From assembly GCA_023078555.1 (NCBI GenBank), contig CM041200.1:3398177-3462176 (forward strand): a stretch of 64,000 bases of DNA, written 5' to 3'. The number at the start of each line of letters is the position of its first letter. Within the stretch, counting starts at the first letter, position 1. The translations under genes and the position numbers were made by a program. This document shows, in pieces, positions 38,826-50,300 of the stretch. The notes beneath the pieces are model-generated. The model worked only from the letters and a program-made list of their open reading frames with translations, had not been told where the DNA came from and ran no database searches. This stretch comes from Ulva prolifera (taxonomy: Eukaryota > Chlorophyta > Ulvophyceae > Ulvales > Ulvaceae).

Positions 38826-39251
38826 ATAGCGGAGGAGGTTCTGGTATCATGTTTCGGTAGCGTGGAACTGTTCGTCTGGATGCTGGTCGCCCTGGACTGC
38901 GTCGTGTCGCTGTGCGCCACGCTCGCGCGAGGGTGCGTTCCACAAGGGTGCGCGCCGCACGGACCAGCCGCTGCCGCGATGCCATATCAAAGGATTGCAA
39001 AGCTCGCTGTCTGTGCGATGTCGCTCGTGCGCGGAGGGCTGGCCAAGGCCCGGTACAGGTTGGTTGCGGTGGCAGCTCCCTTCACCGTCTCCGACCCATG
39101 CCTTCGAGCTTGCGCACGAGTAATCAGTAAGCACCAGCGATGGCACTGGTGTGTGTTGCGTAGACTGCTATGGCCGCTGCGACAGGCGTGGCTTCCACCA
39201 CGGGTGGTGCTCGCCCGGTTGTACATAGCGCGGCCCATCTCGTGCTTTTAG
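38826..39251 (+). pseudogene. Small membrane-type ORF, right arm, 5' end deleted
   Basis: Same ORF as 14,526-14,987 but its start and about 390 bp of upstream sequence are deleted. R3 repeat joins it at about 38,823, and the reading frame happens to continue from the repeat. Confidence 0.4.
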
Positions 39252-39695
39252 ACAGGCACGCCAAACGACACTGCCGACAACCGCGGTAGTAGTGTGTAGG
39301 TTTCCTTGGAGAGAGGCCTTGACAAGGTTCGTTTGGAAGCAGCCCGCCACCAAAGAAGGAGGGCACGGGGAATCGGCGAGGTAATCAGTTGCACTGGGCA
39401 CGGCAGCGCCGCATATGATGTTGCATACGTTGTATTGTGTTGCATGCGATGTATTTGGATGGATCGAAGTCGGCTCTTTCACGGGCATACAGCGGGCGCC
39501 GCATTGCCATATGGAATGCCACTTGCTTATGTTGCACAGTATTGTCGACGGCACTGCGAGTACGCGCATTGTTGCACACGTTGGACATGGATGCAGTGTC
39601 GCAACATCTTTCACGGGCATTCACCAATCACCGCATTGCCATTCAGGAAACTTTGCGTGGCGGTTCAGGCCACGAATTTTTGCACTCATTTTAAG

Positions 39696-40811
39696 TAGGG
39701 CTGGCGCCAAGGGGTACATTGGGGTCCATATACCGGTATAAGGGCATATATTCTTATACATAGGGTGTAGAAGTATAGGATAAAGGTATAATGAACGTTT
39801 TCGGTGAAAGAGACGCGATGAAATATGTGATCACAGAAACAATTAGGTATTCAGAGAGCCCTTGCTCGCGTGATGCTTGTTGATACTGAAAGTATCCATT
39901 TCAGGTGTATAGGCGTTGTGTAGGCATCGTTGAGTGTTTTGGGTTGGGGTGGACGAACACTCGATGCCTTACTCACTTTCCAAGATTGACTGCAATTCGC
40001 TCGGGAAGGTGCAGAGCAAGCTATTTATATCGTTGGAACCGACGTACACAAAACTTTCCGATGATATTGTGTTGTTGCTCTACAGTGCTCTGCAACAAGT
40101 TGAAGTCTTCCACGCTAGCTTGCTGAGCACGTGTATTGTAGCAATATGTGATCATCTTTCTGGCTTGCTCAAGGGACAGTACATATCTGGAAGCAGTGTA
40201 CACTATACCCCATAGTGACCAATTGCGCTCTGTAGATGCATATGTGGGGTGCAATGCCACTGTGGCAACTCTGGCTGGAGAGTAGCACCTGTTTTCTACA
40301 CACACTCGCATGTGCATGCAACCCGGGTGGATGAAGTATGAGAATGGCTGCAAGAATGTGACTGCATCCTTCACATCCTTGTAGAAACAATCAAGATTGA
40401 CGTCTTGCATCAGCGATGCACCGAGATATTCGTTGTGACATTGATCCAGTTAGTTTTCTGCTATTTTTATCAGTTTTGTGTGCACACCTCAGATGATCTG
40501 CCCCTCCCCCGGTCAGCCCATGCATCGGTACATACTTCTTGAATAAATGCAGCCTTGCTATTCAAAATTCCTTTCATCACGAAGAACGATGTGGCAAATC
40601 TCGGAGGAACATTGACCGGAACGGCTCGGGTCCTGCCATAAATGGTGGTCTGCGCGTGGTGAAGCAAACCCTTGGCAGGGCCAGAGTCTTGCTCATAATT
40701 AGCTATTGTACAACACAGTTGTACAAAGTGCTTCACAATGCAAGCATCATGGCACCACAAACGGGGATTGTAGATCCAAATTTTTGGTAATTTTTTTTGT
40801 GCAATCGCCAC
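39696..40811 (-). mobile_element. hAT transposon remnant, right arm
   Basis: Inverted copy of 12,966-14,081. It begins at the terminus TAGGGCTGGCGCCAAGGGG (39,696) and is cut at about 40,811 next to gene M. The transposase exons are identical in content to the left copy. No target-site duplication can be identified because only one end survives. Confidence 0.7.
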
Positions 40812-40855
40812 GGGCTGCGGGTAGTCAACAAAAGACTTTCACAACAATTGTGCAG

Positions 40856-42519
40856 TGATGATACATATGTCGACCCGCTGGTGGCCGGTCGACGTCGGCA
40901 TTGTGGAGACCGCCGGCGCCTGCTTGGTGCACGAGCTGCAAGAGGGCGTAAATGGCGTCATCGCTTGGATCTCTCCGATTTGTCGGCGTGCAGTGGATGC
41001 ATGCATCCAACTGCCCCGTGGGTCAATGTTTCATTGATCCTTGTGGCTATGTTGATGTGCCCCCCTCGAGACGTCATGCGTGTCGGAATTTTACCGGCTT
41101 TGGTGTATCTTGGCCTTGTCGATGGGGACACAGGGCTCACGACTCTCTTCTATGCAATTGGCGTGGCATGGCTCTGCATGCGCTTGCATGGGTATGCTCC
41201 ATCATTTGCAATGCATAAGCCGTGCATGTGTTTGGCCGGCTGTCCATGTTGGAGCTGTGGCTCATACGAGCTTAACTGGATTATGCTTGCAGGCTTGCGT
41301 CCTTGACCGTTCGCATTGTAGCCAAGCCCACTTTACGGGCGTTCTTGACATGGGCTCCATGGGTTGCACTGGGGGCGGCGATGCCATGGTTGCGATTGAA
41401 AGATTCCGGTGGACATGAATGCGACGGGGCGTGTGTCATTGGCCTTTGCACTGCAATGCTACTGAGTCACGTGATGTTGGAATATCTGATGGCGACAATG
41501 AACGTCTTGTTCGCCTGTTTGTGCATGTGCGGGCACTCTCACTTCTTGCATACATCAATGCTAGTGTTGTTTTGGATGCATGCGATTGTAGTGTAATCAT
41601 GATGAGTGATCACGTTCACAGAGGTGTTTGTGTTAGAGGTGGGGCTACCATTGCATGTGTTTAGACATTTCGTTTTCATTCATTGTGTCACTCGTGTGCA
41701 GGTGTGTTTCCATGGCTGCTCGTGCGGTCGGCCGAACAGTGTGGTGGTCGTTACGGGTGTTGGCAACAACATTGGGCGTGCGCGACCGGATGATGGAGGC
41801 TGCCATTGATACGGACAAACTGTGCAGCGTGGCACACCATATCTTGATCGCAGTGCCCGTGCTGTGTTGGACGCATGGATGCGTTAGCATCTACCGGTAT
41901 GCATCTCTCAACCGCCGAGAACACCGCCATGTGTATAGGTCGCCAAGACGCGTGTGTGGCTCCAAACTTGTGCAGCTCTTCATGTGGTGGGGTGATAGTT
42001 GTGGCATCGGTGCAGTCTTGCGAGGATGACCGGGGACACATCGAGCCGACACGACGTGAAGGTGTCCTTGGCCTACGCACCGTGTGTTGCCATTGGTGCA
42101 GCCATCCATCAGCTGCATGGCGGGTTGAACGGCGAAGGCGTGTCTGCTGCACTGACAACGATCGGATTCTGCACGGCGTTTGTGGTTTGTCTCCTTGCAC
42201 GCAAGTACTGGGGGTGTGTTCCGTTTTTGATACATCCATTGTCGACACATCCAACAAATGTGTGTCGCTGCAACCGTTGTTGGGTTGCAATGGTGACAAC
42301 AAAAGTATGCATAAATTCAGGTACACACGCGCCGTGGTCCGCGCAACCTTCATTCATGAACACACTGCAATGATACCCATTGTTTGCCCGGCTTTATTGG
42401 GTGCATTGGGGACTCTGTGCGGGTTCCCATATGCACTTGATATCATCATGGGGGCGCAGACGATTGCGGCAACCTTGGCTATCCTCGTCGAGATCATTGG
42501 GTGTGCTCCCGTATGGTGA
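40856..42519 (+). CDS. Gene M, right copy: polytopic membrane protein, 5' end missing
   Basis: Five exons: 40856-41191, 41293-41526, 41702-41896, 42016-42213, 42321-42519, all with compatible phase. Together they encode about 386 residues ending at TGA 42,517-42,519. The first recognisable exon starts at an acceptor (TGCAG) and needs two bases from a lost upstream exon, so the gene is 5'-truncated where it meets the hAT remnant. About ten hydrophobic segments are visible: roughly three in the first exon, two in the second, one in the third, two in the fourth and two in the last. The reading frame of the first exon is chosen because the paralog M2 differs mainly at third positions in it (conserved KWRHR motif). 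The family is not recognised; a transporter- or channel-like protein is only a guess. Confidence 0.65.
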
Positions 42520-42745
42520 TTTTTTTGGTGTGGCAATGCTGTGTGATTCGCCGCGGCATTTTGTGGCTCGTGTAGTTGTGATGATTGCACCCTTTGGTCA
42601 CGGTGGTGATTTCTGTTGAAGTGTACATAAACTTACATGATGAGTTCCATGTAGGCGCATATGTATCCATCGCCTCAGCACATGTGCAACACAACCTGCC
42701 GATGATCATGGCGAATCATGCTGTTGCGCTGGACACACACATTGC

Positions 42746-44621
42746 ATGCACACCGAACAGTTGGAGCGCCCTTTGGAAGCGGAGCCACACGCAAAGCCGA
42801 CACATCCCGGTGAGATCGGTGAGGCGTGCCATTGTGATGATCCGGAGTGCATGCCGCGTCAGGACAGCTTCGATTGCATCTCACCCGATGACCCACGTTT
42901 GACGAAACTGAACGATCTGTTTCGTGCGTTGCAAGAGGAACCTTTGTGCTTGCCGAGAATTGATCAGATTGGGTCGATGATGCGGATGCGTGGTGGAGGT
43001 GCGAAGCCAATTTGGATAGAGAGATGGAAATCCACCACCGTGAGTTGTCATATTGTTTATAATATCATTTGATATTCACCATGTTTTGGATCTTGTTCAG
43101 CTGCCATGCATCGATCTTGCGTGCATGCATATTTTTATACGCGAGTTTTCGCATTCTGTTATTGCGTGAGGCTCGATTTTCGTGTATAACTTCCTCCAAC
43201 ACCACTTGTGACGTCAACAGGGAGTACTGATGATGTTTCCGAGTACCAGCCACAATCCAGTTCAGATGGTGATGACATGGATTGTGATGCCCCCAAATGC
43301 GCACACAAACGTGCTCCAAGTGCCGACATGCATGATGTAGTCGATCTCGTTGCTTCGGATGATGAAGAGATGGCGAAACATGTTGATGCGGGCGAAGAAG
43401 GCGTGATGCATGAAGACGAGGCTGAGGACTCGGACGACGAATGGACTCAGGACCCAGAGATTTCAAAAATCCTGGGCCCCGAGTGGTATGGCCAGTGCGT
43501 TTTTGCTCGATCGTTATCATGTCATGTAGGGTCAAGATTGTAACCCATTGTGTCGCATTGCGGATAACCGGGCGTACTTTCAAACATGGCTGCCGCACCG
43601 TGCAGGGTGAAAACCGCGTTTATGACTTCCACACAAGTTGCGAAAGATGCTGTGCAACCGAGCATGCTGCAGACGATCGTTGAGTCACAATTCCACACCG
43701 ACATCGCAAAATGGATTGACGAAGGGGGTTGCTGGTGGCGCACATTCCCGGCTCGCGTGGAGAAGACCCAAAAAGGGATTGGCGCGACATTCTATCGGTT
43801 TGTCACGGCGTACATCGCGGCGGTCTTGTCCGGGTGTGATGAGCCGGGTGAGTATGGAAAGTCTTGCAAGGCCATCAAATCGAAGTTGGAGGGACACCCC
43901 GAAGGGGAGGTTCCCATGAGCGCTGTGATCAAGACATTCCAAGATTGTCCCGCACTGCTGTTCTCCAACACCCTTGCTCTTTTGAAGTGGTCTGGACATG
44001 TCAAGAAACTTGCAACGTTACATCAATACAAGTTTGCGCTCATGCTAGCGGTCAAGTGCTTCACCGTGGATCAGTGTCGGAATGTCGCTAACCCCAGCGA
44101 TCGAGTATGTTCCTTACCCTTTGTATGCTCAGGCTTGAGGTTGATGGCACGAAAATACACTTGCCGCATCAGGGCACGTTCGTATTTGTTTGTCTGTCAT
44201 TTGGGTAATATTTCGACATGTAATGTACCACCAAGTGCCCTGACGTTTTCACGGCACTCTGGTGCAGGTTCGGCTCGAAGATGCTTTGATTTTCGACAAG
44301 TACCGAATGTGGTACCAACATCATGTGATGTCCATGAAAGCACAGGGGGCCAACATCGTGGACAAACCCACCCCGATGCAGCAGGGTGATATCATGAGGT
44401 GTGCGGAGAACGCACGAGCTGGTGGTATCACACCCATTTATGGGCTCATTGTTGCCGCGTTGAAGTCCCTATGTGGTTGCCGCAACCCTGTCTTTGCGGC
44501 TTGGACATGGGATCAGATCGAGTTCATCCCCACTGCGGTGTACAACAAAGAGACCAATGACGTGGAGGTGCGCTGCTTTCGCGATGGTGTTGCGAAAGCT
44601 TTGTTGCTTGCGATGCACTGA
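42746..44621 (+). CDS. Gene D, right copy: acidic protein of unknown function
   Basis: Four exons: 42746-42998 (or to about 43,039), 43221-43485, 43606-44104, 44268-44621. The three downstream junctions agree in phase. With the GTGCGA donor at 42,999 the total is 1,371 nt, or 456 residues; the stronger-looking GTGAGT donor at 43,040 breaks the frame, so exon 1's end is uncertain. The N-terminus is charged with a His-Cys-rich patch. Exon 2 is very acidic with Asp-Asp-Glu and Ser-Asp-Asp runs. Exons 3-4 encode about 280 residues of helical, Lys- and Trp-containing sequence without a recognised domain. There is no signal peptide or membrane segment. It sits 226 bp after M and 155 bp before S on the same strand. 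Confidence 0.68.
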
Positions 44622-44706
44622 TGTACCGAGATGCATTGGCACAGTGTTGTATGTGCGCCGGGTATGCATGCCGGTGTATGATGTTGATGTTTCCATCACA
44701 GTATGA

Positions 44707-44718
44707 TATATATAAAAG
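44707..44718 (+). promoter_or_regulatory. TATA box upstream of gene S
   Basis: TATATATAAAAG lies 59 bp before the chosen ATG, after the stop of gene D at 44,621. The same element is present in the inverted and direct copies at 9,059-9,070 and 18,619-18,630. Its position supports a separate promoter for S and the choice of first exon. Confidence 0.6.
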
Positions 44719-44776
44719 CATTTGCGCAGCGGGCCATCGTGTGTAACTAGAGGTTTGTGCTTAAATACTCGTGGCG

Positions 44777-47385
44777 ATGCAGGTTGCCTTTGGCTTTACA
44801 AGCCCCATCCCTTGGGACAAAGCACCCAATCAATTTGGGCAGAAGACATTTGCGGTTGATCCGAGCGGGTGTGTGGTCGAAGAGGATGATTGGCGCGCCA
44901 GCATCGCATGCGTTGGAAGCCAACTGCTGATGTTGGCAATGCGACAGGGCTTGATCGAGCTCGGCGACTTGAAAGGTCTGGCCCTTGGCGAACCGTTCAC
45001 TTTGCGTTCGTTGGTGAAGAAGAGGGACCCTGTCGAGGCCGATCGGATGAAACACCGGTGCGTACATGTACCGGTATGTCCAGGATGTCGAAATATTGTA
45101 GCATTGCAAGATTCACGTACTATGTATTTCATATGGTTAGATAACATCATGTATATATCACCATCGTTTTCAAGTGTGCCGTGTCAACTTAGTTTTGGGC
45201 ACTAATTGCAATAATTGTTGATGCGATACGTAGTGTTGCTATGCTGCGGGTCCACGGTCGGTATTGTTTTTGAAGATAGTTGCCGTTGACCATGGTTATG
45301 TTACGCATAGTGTTATGTATCAAAGGAAGGTCATCAAGTTCGCGATTTCGTGATTGTGTTGCGAATTGATATCCACAGTGAAGAACGTTGAGAATAATCC
45401 GTGTTCCACCAATCTTTGTGATCTTATTGTTGGGTCTGCACTCATTATTTTGCCATGTTTCAGGTTTGTATTTTGCCGCTGGCATGAAATGGTGCCTTTG
45501 CGTGGCACGCCCTCGAGCCCAGAATCCTTCAGCTTGTATTGCCGAGCATTCGGGGCGGCGGGGAACATGAAAGTCACCGCACGTGACCTTCGAACCGGCA
45601 TGGTCTTCAATCGCATGAAGATCTCGCAAGTCGATGACACCAAATGCCAGAATGATATTCACATCTCTCTATCCGGACAGTGGTCCCCAAATGCGTCCAC
45701 CTTCAAGAGTGACTATTTGCACCCGGCATTCTTCAACTCCCTGTACTCTCATGTGGTGCGTCTCTACGGTGTCATGCATTTCAATGTTGAGCAAATTGGC
45801 TATTTTTCCAAAATGTGATCACCAGTGTGGCTGACCTGTCTAATTCACACTGCACCTGACATCACAAGCCTTGGTATATGTATGAACCATGTATAGCTTT
45901 GTCGCCACGTGGGTCGCAAAATGAAGCATCAACATTGGGGACCTTTCGTGCTTGTAGGCTACACGTGACATTTGTGGATCGTCAAGCCTAACCAAAGGCT
46001 TGGTTGCACACGCGGTCGCGGCGGCGCGAATAGTGCGCCAAGAAGCACCTCAACAACATGCAAACTACATGAATGCTGCGGTGTCCGCACTATTCTTGAA
46101 GACCGTCGAAGGAAAACGTCTGCTGTGCGATGCTGACCAAGCAAGTAGGGCATTGATGCAACGCGCCTACGCATCTCATAATGCTGAAACACCCGGGACC
46201 ATCCTTCAGTACGGGTGGGCGATGATCCGCAAGATGTTTACGCGCGCGCCCAACGCCTTGAAGCTGTGGGGCCGCCTCAAACATGCTCCACCTGCGGATG
46301 CCCCCGGTACGCCATGCATCGCGGTGCCAAAACATGAGGTGGTTGCAATGTATCACACAATGGTGACTGTACCCTAGTGTCTACAACACGTCGCATATGA
46401 TGCTTGCATCTCTCGATCGGTGTTGCCTAGCTAGTCAACGGAGGAGGCGGTGTTGACAATATTGCATCGGACTCGGAGATCTTGAATTGATGGCGAGTGT
46501 GAACGTACCTTGCATGCAGAGGAGTTGCAAGCGTTTTGTCGCTTCATTGGACATTCCGGGACCGTGCAAACGGAGTGGTTGAAGCACCTTTCCAGAAGCC
46601 ACCCCGAGTTTGAACTGGGCGACGTCCTCGAGACTGCGGCGGGACAAACTCGAAAAGAGCTTGCAGCATCGATGAAGGATACATCTCGACCGGAGAGCAT
46701 GCGAGACTCGTGTGATGATGTTGCTGATGTTTTGGACATTTGTCGCACGGGTCTGGAGATGTCCATGGACTCGATGCTCGGCAAGGAAGATGCGTCGTAT
46801 GCTGCCGTGGTGGGGCAGGCACTAAAGGCACGGGCTTCGTCAACATACCATGGGGAGCAAACTGCAAATATGAAATATGGCGATCAAACATTTCAGGTGT
46901 GCGAATTGATACCGGAACCTCATGTAGTTGATTGATCATATTTGTTCAACTTTGGCTTTCAAACCAGTGTGGCTTTTCATCAGTGTGTGCCCTTTGGTGT
47001 CCACACCACTGATTGCTTTGAATCGTGTGCTCATCTTAAGTTGGCCACGAAGGGATTGCTCTTTGGGTGTTGCGGCATGGTGTGCAACCCTAGCCTTGCA
47101 AATCAAGCACTTTCTTAGTTGACTAATCCTAGGTTATGTATGGTAATCGATCTTCCCTCATTGGCAGGCTTTTGCAGGCAACACGGACGGGCATGTTGTC
47201 AATCCTGAAACACAGGAAGGCGTTCCTTGCCATGTGCGCACACCCGTTGATGCCTGTGCGTCCAGAAGCTTTGAACATGTGGGATTTCCAGAGGTTTTGC
47301 GGAGGCGAAGTCTTTGCAAATTGCATGCGGCAGCTTGCGCACGACGACCATGGGCTCGCAAACTGGATCGAGGTCTTACGTCTTG
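44777..47385 (+). CDS. Gene S exons 1-5: unrecognised N-terminal region
   Basis: These five exons encode about the first 502 residues. The start at 44,777 is the first ATG after the TATA box, in the sequence GTGGCGATGCAG. I do not recognise a domain. The segment is soluble-looking, with no signal peptide or membrane span, and has several Trp- and Met-rich helical stretches. Exon 2 is rich in Ser, Asn and His near residues 150-190. Exon 4 is strongly charged and looks helical (Lys-Glu-Leu and Asp-Asp runs, about residues 340-430). The exon 3 donor is the least certain; GTACGC at 46,307 is chosen because it is the one that restores frame into exon 4. Confidence 0.55.
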
Positions 47386-50300
47386 GTATGCTCTCTTGAA
47401 TGAAACAATGAACGTCTGTTTTGTGGAAATTTTGCAATGGGTGTTTTTTGCCATAGATGGCGTGTACAATGTGCGTACACAGTGGCACTCTGCATGGATC
47501 TCCATGTATGGGAGGCTTGATCATTCTGTGAAATCATATGACACGACAGATTGTGCGCACTTGACATATCATTGTGCAGTAGGGCACTTGGTGGCTATGT
47601 ATTGTAATAGTGTGTGTGTGCGTTTGTGCAGCTCGCGCGACGGACGTCACGTTGCTGCCATCCGCAGCTCGCGCCTCAGCATTGTATGGAGGCCAACGCA
47701 CAACGGACATGTGCAACGTCATCGTCGATGTCAACGACGACGGAAGCGTGGTGCTGTGCAACGCCGACATCGGGCCGTCCGCGTCATACCGCGCGGCTCA
47801 CATGTGCCAAAAGCATGCAAAAGGGCGCGTCATCCTGACCGACCAGACGGGTTCCGATGGCGTGGGAGTGTTCAAGAGATGGTGCAACAAGTGCAAGGCG
47901 CTTATTCGATTGCTCAAGTTTGAAGGTCTCGGGAACGTTTGCGCCAGACACAAGGGTGATGATCGCGCATGTGACGGGCGCATTCCGGTGGCGGCGCGTC
48001 CGAGCGCTCAACAAAGCGCCGCGGTTGGCGCTTGTGCGCCAACGCTGGGGTCCATCTGCGTCGATGACAGAGGCAGAGTTGACGTGTCGTCCAAGACCGA
48101 GTGCGATGTGCGTGGTTGCACAAAAAGCGTGATGACCATGGAGGGTTTGTGCCACAAACACAGCAAGGTATGGTCCCAAAGTGTTACCACATGCATGGAT
48201 GCACATGTCTGGAGCCACATTAGTCAGCGTATGTGTTGTTTACTCATACGCATGTATGTATGTAAGAAGGCTTACACGAAGTCTGTACGCACTTCCATAA
48301 ATAGAAATGTTTCTGTGATGGTTGATGCATGGTGATATGTGAGTTTGTGTTTGGGTTTACGTGTGTGTGTGTGTGTGACCGGTTGTATTTGAGTGAAACG
48401 TGCATCATATTTGCATGCGGATATGTATGCGGTGGCACATGAAAATTTTGTAAAACTTTTATTCATAATAATGATAATAAAATTAATGATGATTATGATT
48501 AAGCATAAGCGTAGTGATCATTATAATAGTAAGAATAAAAAGAATATTAGTAATAATCATTATAGATTATTCTTTTTGAGTAATACTAGAATAGTACTAG
48601 AAGCTTCGTACAAGCCAACATATGCTCTCATCATACTCATTGTGATGCAGGCCAATGAATTGATCGATGCCGAGGGGGTCAAATGCCGGCTTTGTTTCAA
48701 TTGCCGCAACTTCAAAAGACCTCATCAATTCACCATCCGCTCTCGTGGCTGCAAGGACGATGCCGATCACTCACACCACTGTATTTGGTGTTTGTATGTC
48801 GACAAACGTGCAAAAGCGGACACAGAGTCGCAAGCACCTAACCGCTGCATCCACTTATCCGAAGAGGACATCAGCGCGTCATTGCCGACAGCTCCGCGTG
48901 ACGAGCCAGCGATGTACACCTACCGTGGCGACCACGCCTTCCCGCCTGATGGCAATCGCGTCGTGCGCGATGTCACCGCATGCCGCATACATGGTTGTGA
49001 CGGCAAGTGCGTCGATGAAGACGGCGGCAAGCCCCACAAGTCACAGCTGTGCCCGAATCATCGGGGGCGAGCAATTTGGGAGATCACCCCCCATTTGCGG
49101 CGGCAAGTGCGTTGGTGCTCGCAATGCTGCTGCTTCAAAGCAGTCCGTGCGTGGGCAGAAGGCGAGGAGCACCGACCGACCTGTACGGAAGGCCGGCTTG
49201 CCAAGGCGAAGCGACAGCGAGGCGAGAACATCGTGCATGCTTTCGGCGAGCGGGCGCCGTCCGGCCACGAGTGGCTGCGCTGGCACAGCGGGCGCATTGA
49301 TGTGGGGGCCGACCCGCCGGTGCGTGGGCGAGGTGGCCGTCGGAAGCCTCGTGCGGGGGACGATGCCGCCCCATCAAAGCTGTGTCTGGTGCACGGGTGT
49401 CCGCATTACCAACATGACGACAAGAGTCAAGTCTGTGAACACCATCTGCACTCGGTGCTTGCGAGTGAGGGAGAAGAAGGGGGCCCATTGCTATGGATGT
49501 ACTGCTTCCGGTGCCGGGCGTGGCGCACGGCGTACGGCTTCAGCAGTGACGGCCGGTGCTCTCCATCATGCAGGGCCAAGGGTACACAAGGGTTGAAGAC
49601 GTCCCGAGCGGCAAAGTTTGCCGCAAAGGTGTGTGCAGAGGTCACCAAGCACATGTGCTCGGCGAATGCATGCGCACACACCGTCATGTTGAGGGTGTGT
49701 GAAGAGCTCGCCATCGGATCGTCGGATCCGCCCGTGCCTGGGGACTCCTCCAAGACCTCCGATACTACCACGGCCGCCGAGACCTCGGACAAACGGAAAG
49801 CGCAGCAATGTTGCTTTTCACCACACGGCTCTACCAACACGTGCGGCACGCGTTTCCATGACGGCCACGCGAGCGGCATGTGTCAGCAGCACCGCAATCG
49901 GGTGGTGGTTCGCGGAGGGGCTTTGCGATGGTGGTGTCCAGGGTGTGCGTCCATGCGTTTGCTCGCGGGAGTGGAGCACGGCATGTGTGCATCATGCGTT
50001 GGCATGCGTGCACAACGGTCAGATTTCTTGGCCAAGCAGCCGGCCGTGCCGCCAAACGTCGTGGTGGAGCCGCCTGGGTTGGGATTGCACCCTGTTGTGT
50101 CATGCGCAAGGACCACCGTTGGCGAGTGCAGCCGTCACGCCGATCATGTCCCAGCGGTTCCTCGTAGCACCCCAAGTGCTGACACCGTGCCCGAAGATGT
50201 CCCAACACACAGTGCTTCTGATGATTGCCTCCAATTGGCTGACGCGCCCGATGGCATTGCGATGTCATCAGAACCAGCCGTCGTGATTGTGGACTCTAGA

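Noticed and set aside
40855-41037. Alternative frame of the first M exon, with a hydrophobic look
   Set aside because: Comparison with M2 shows third-position changes in the other frame, and this frame ends before the membrane segments.
48393-48650. N-terminal extension of the exon 7 ORF through AT-rich sequence
   Set aside because: The exon 6 donor and exon 7 acceptor (GTGATGCAG) fit in phase, and the extension is low-complexity intron sequence.
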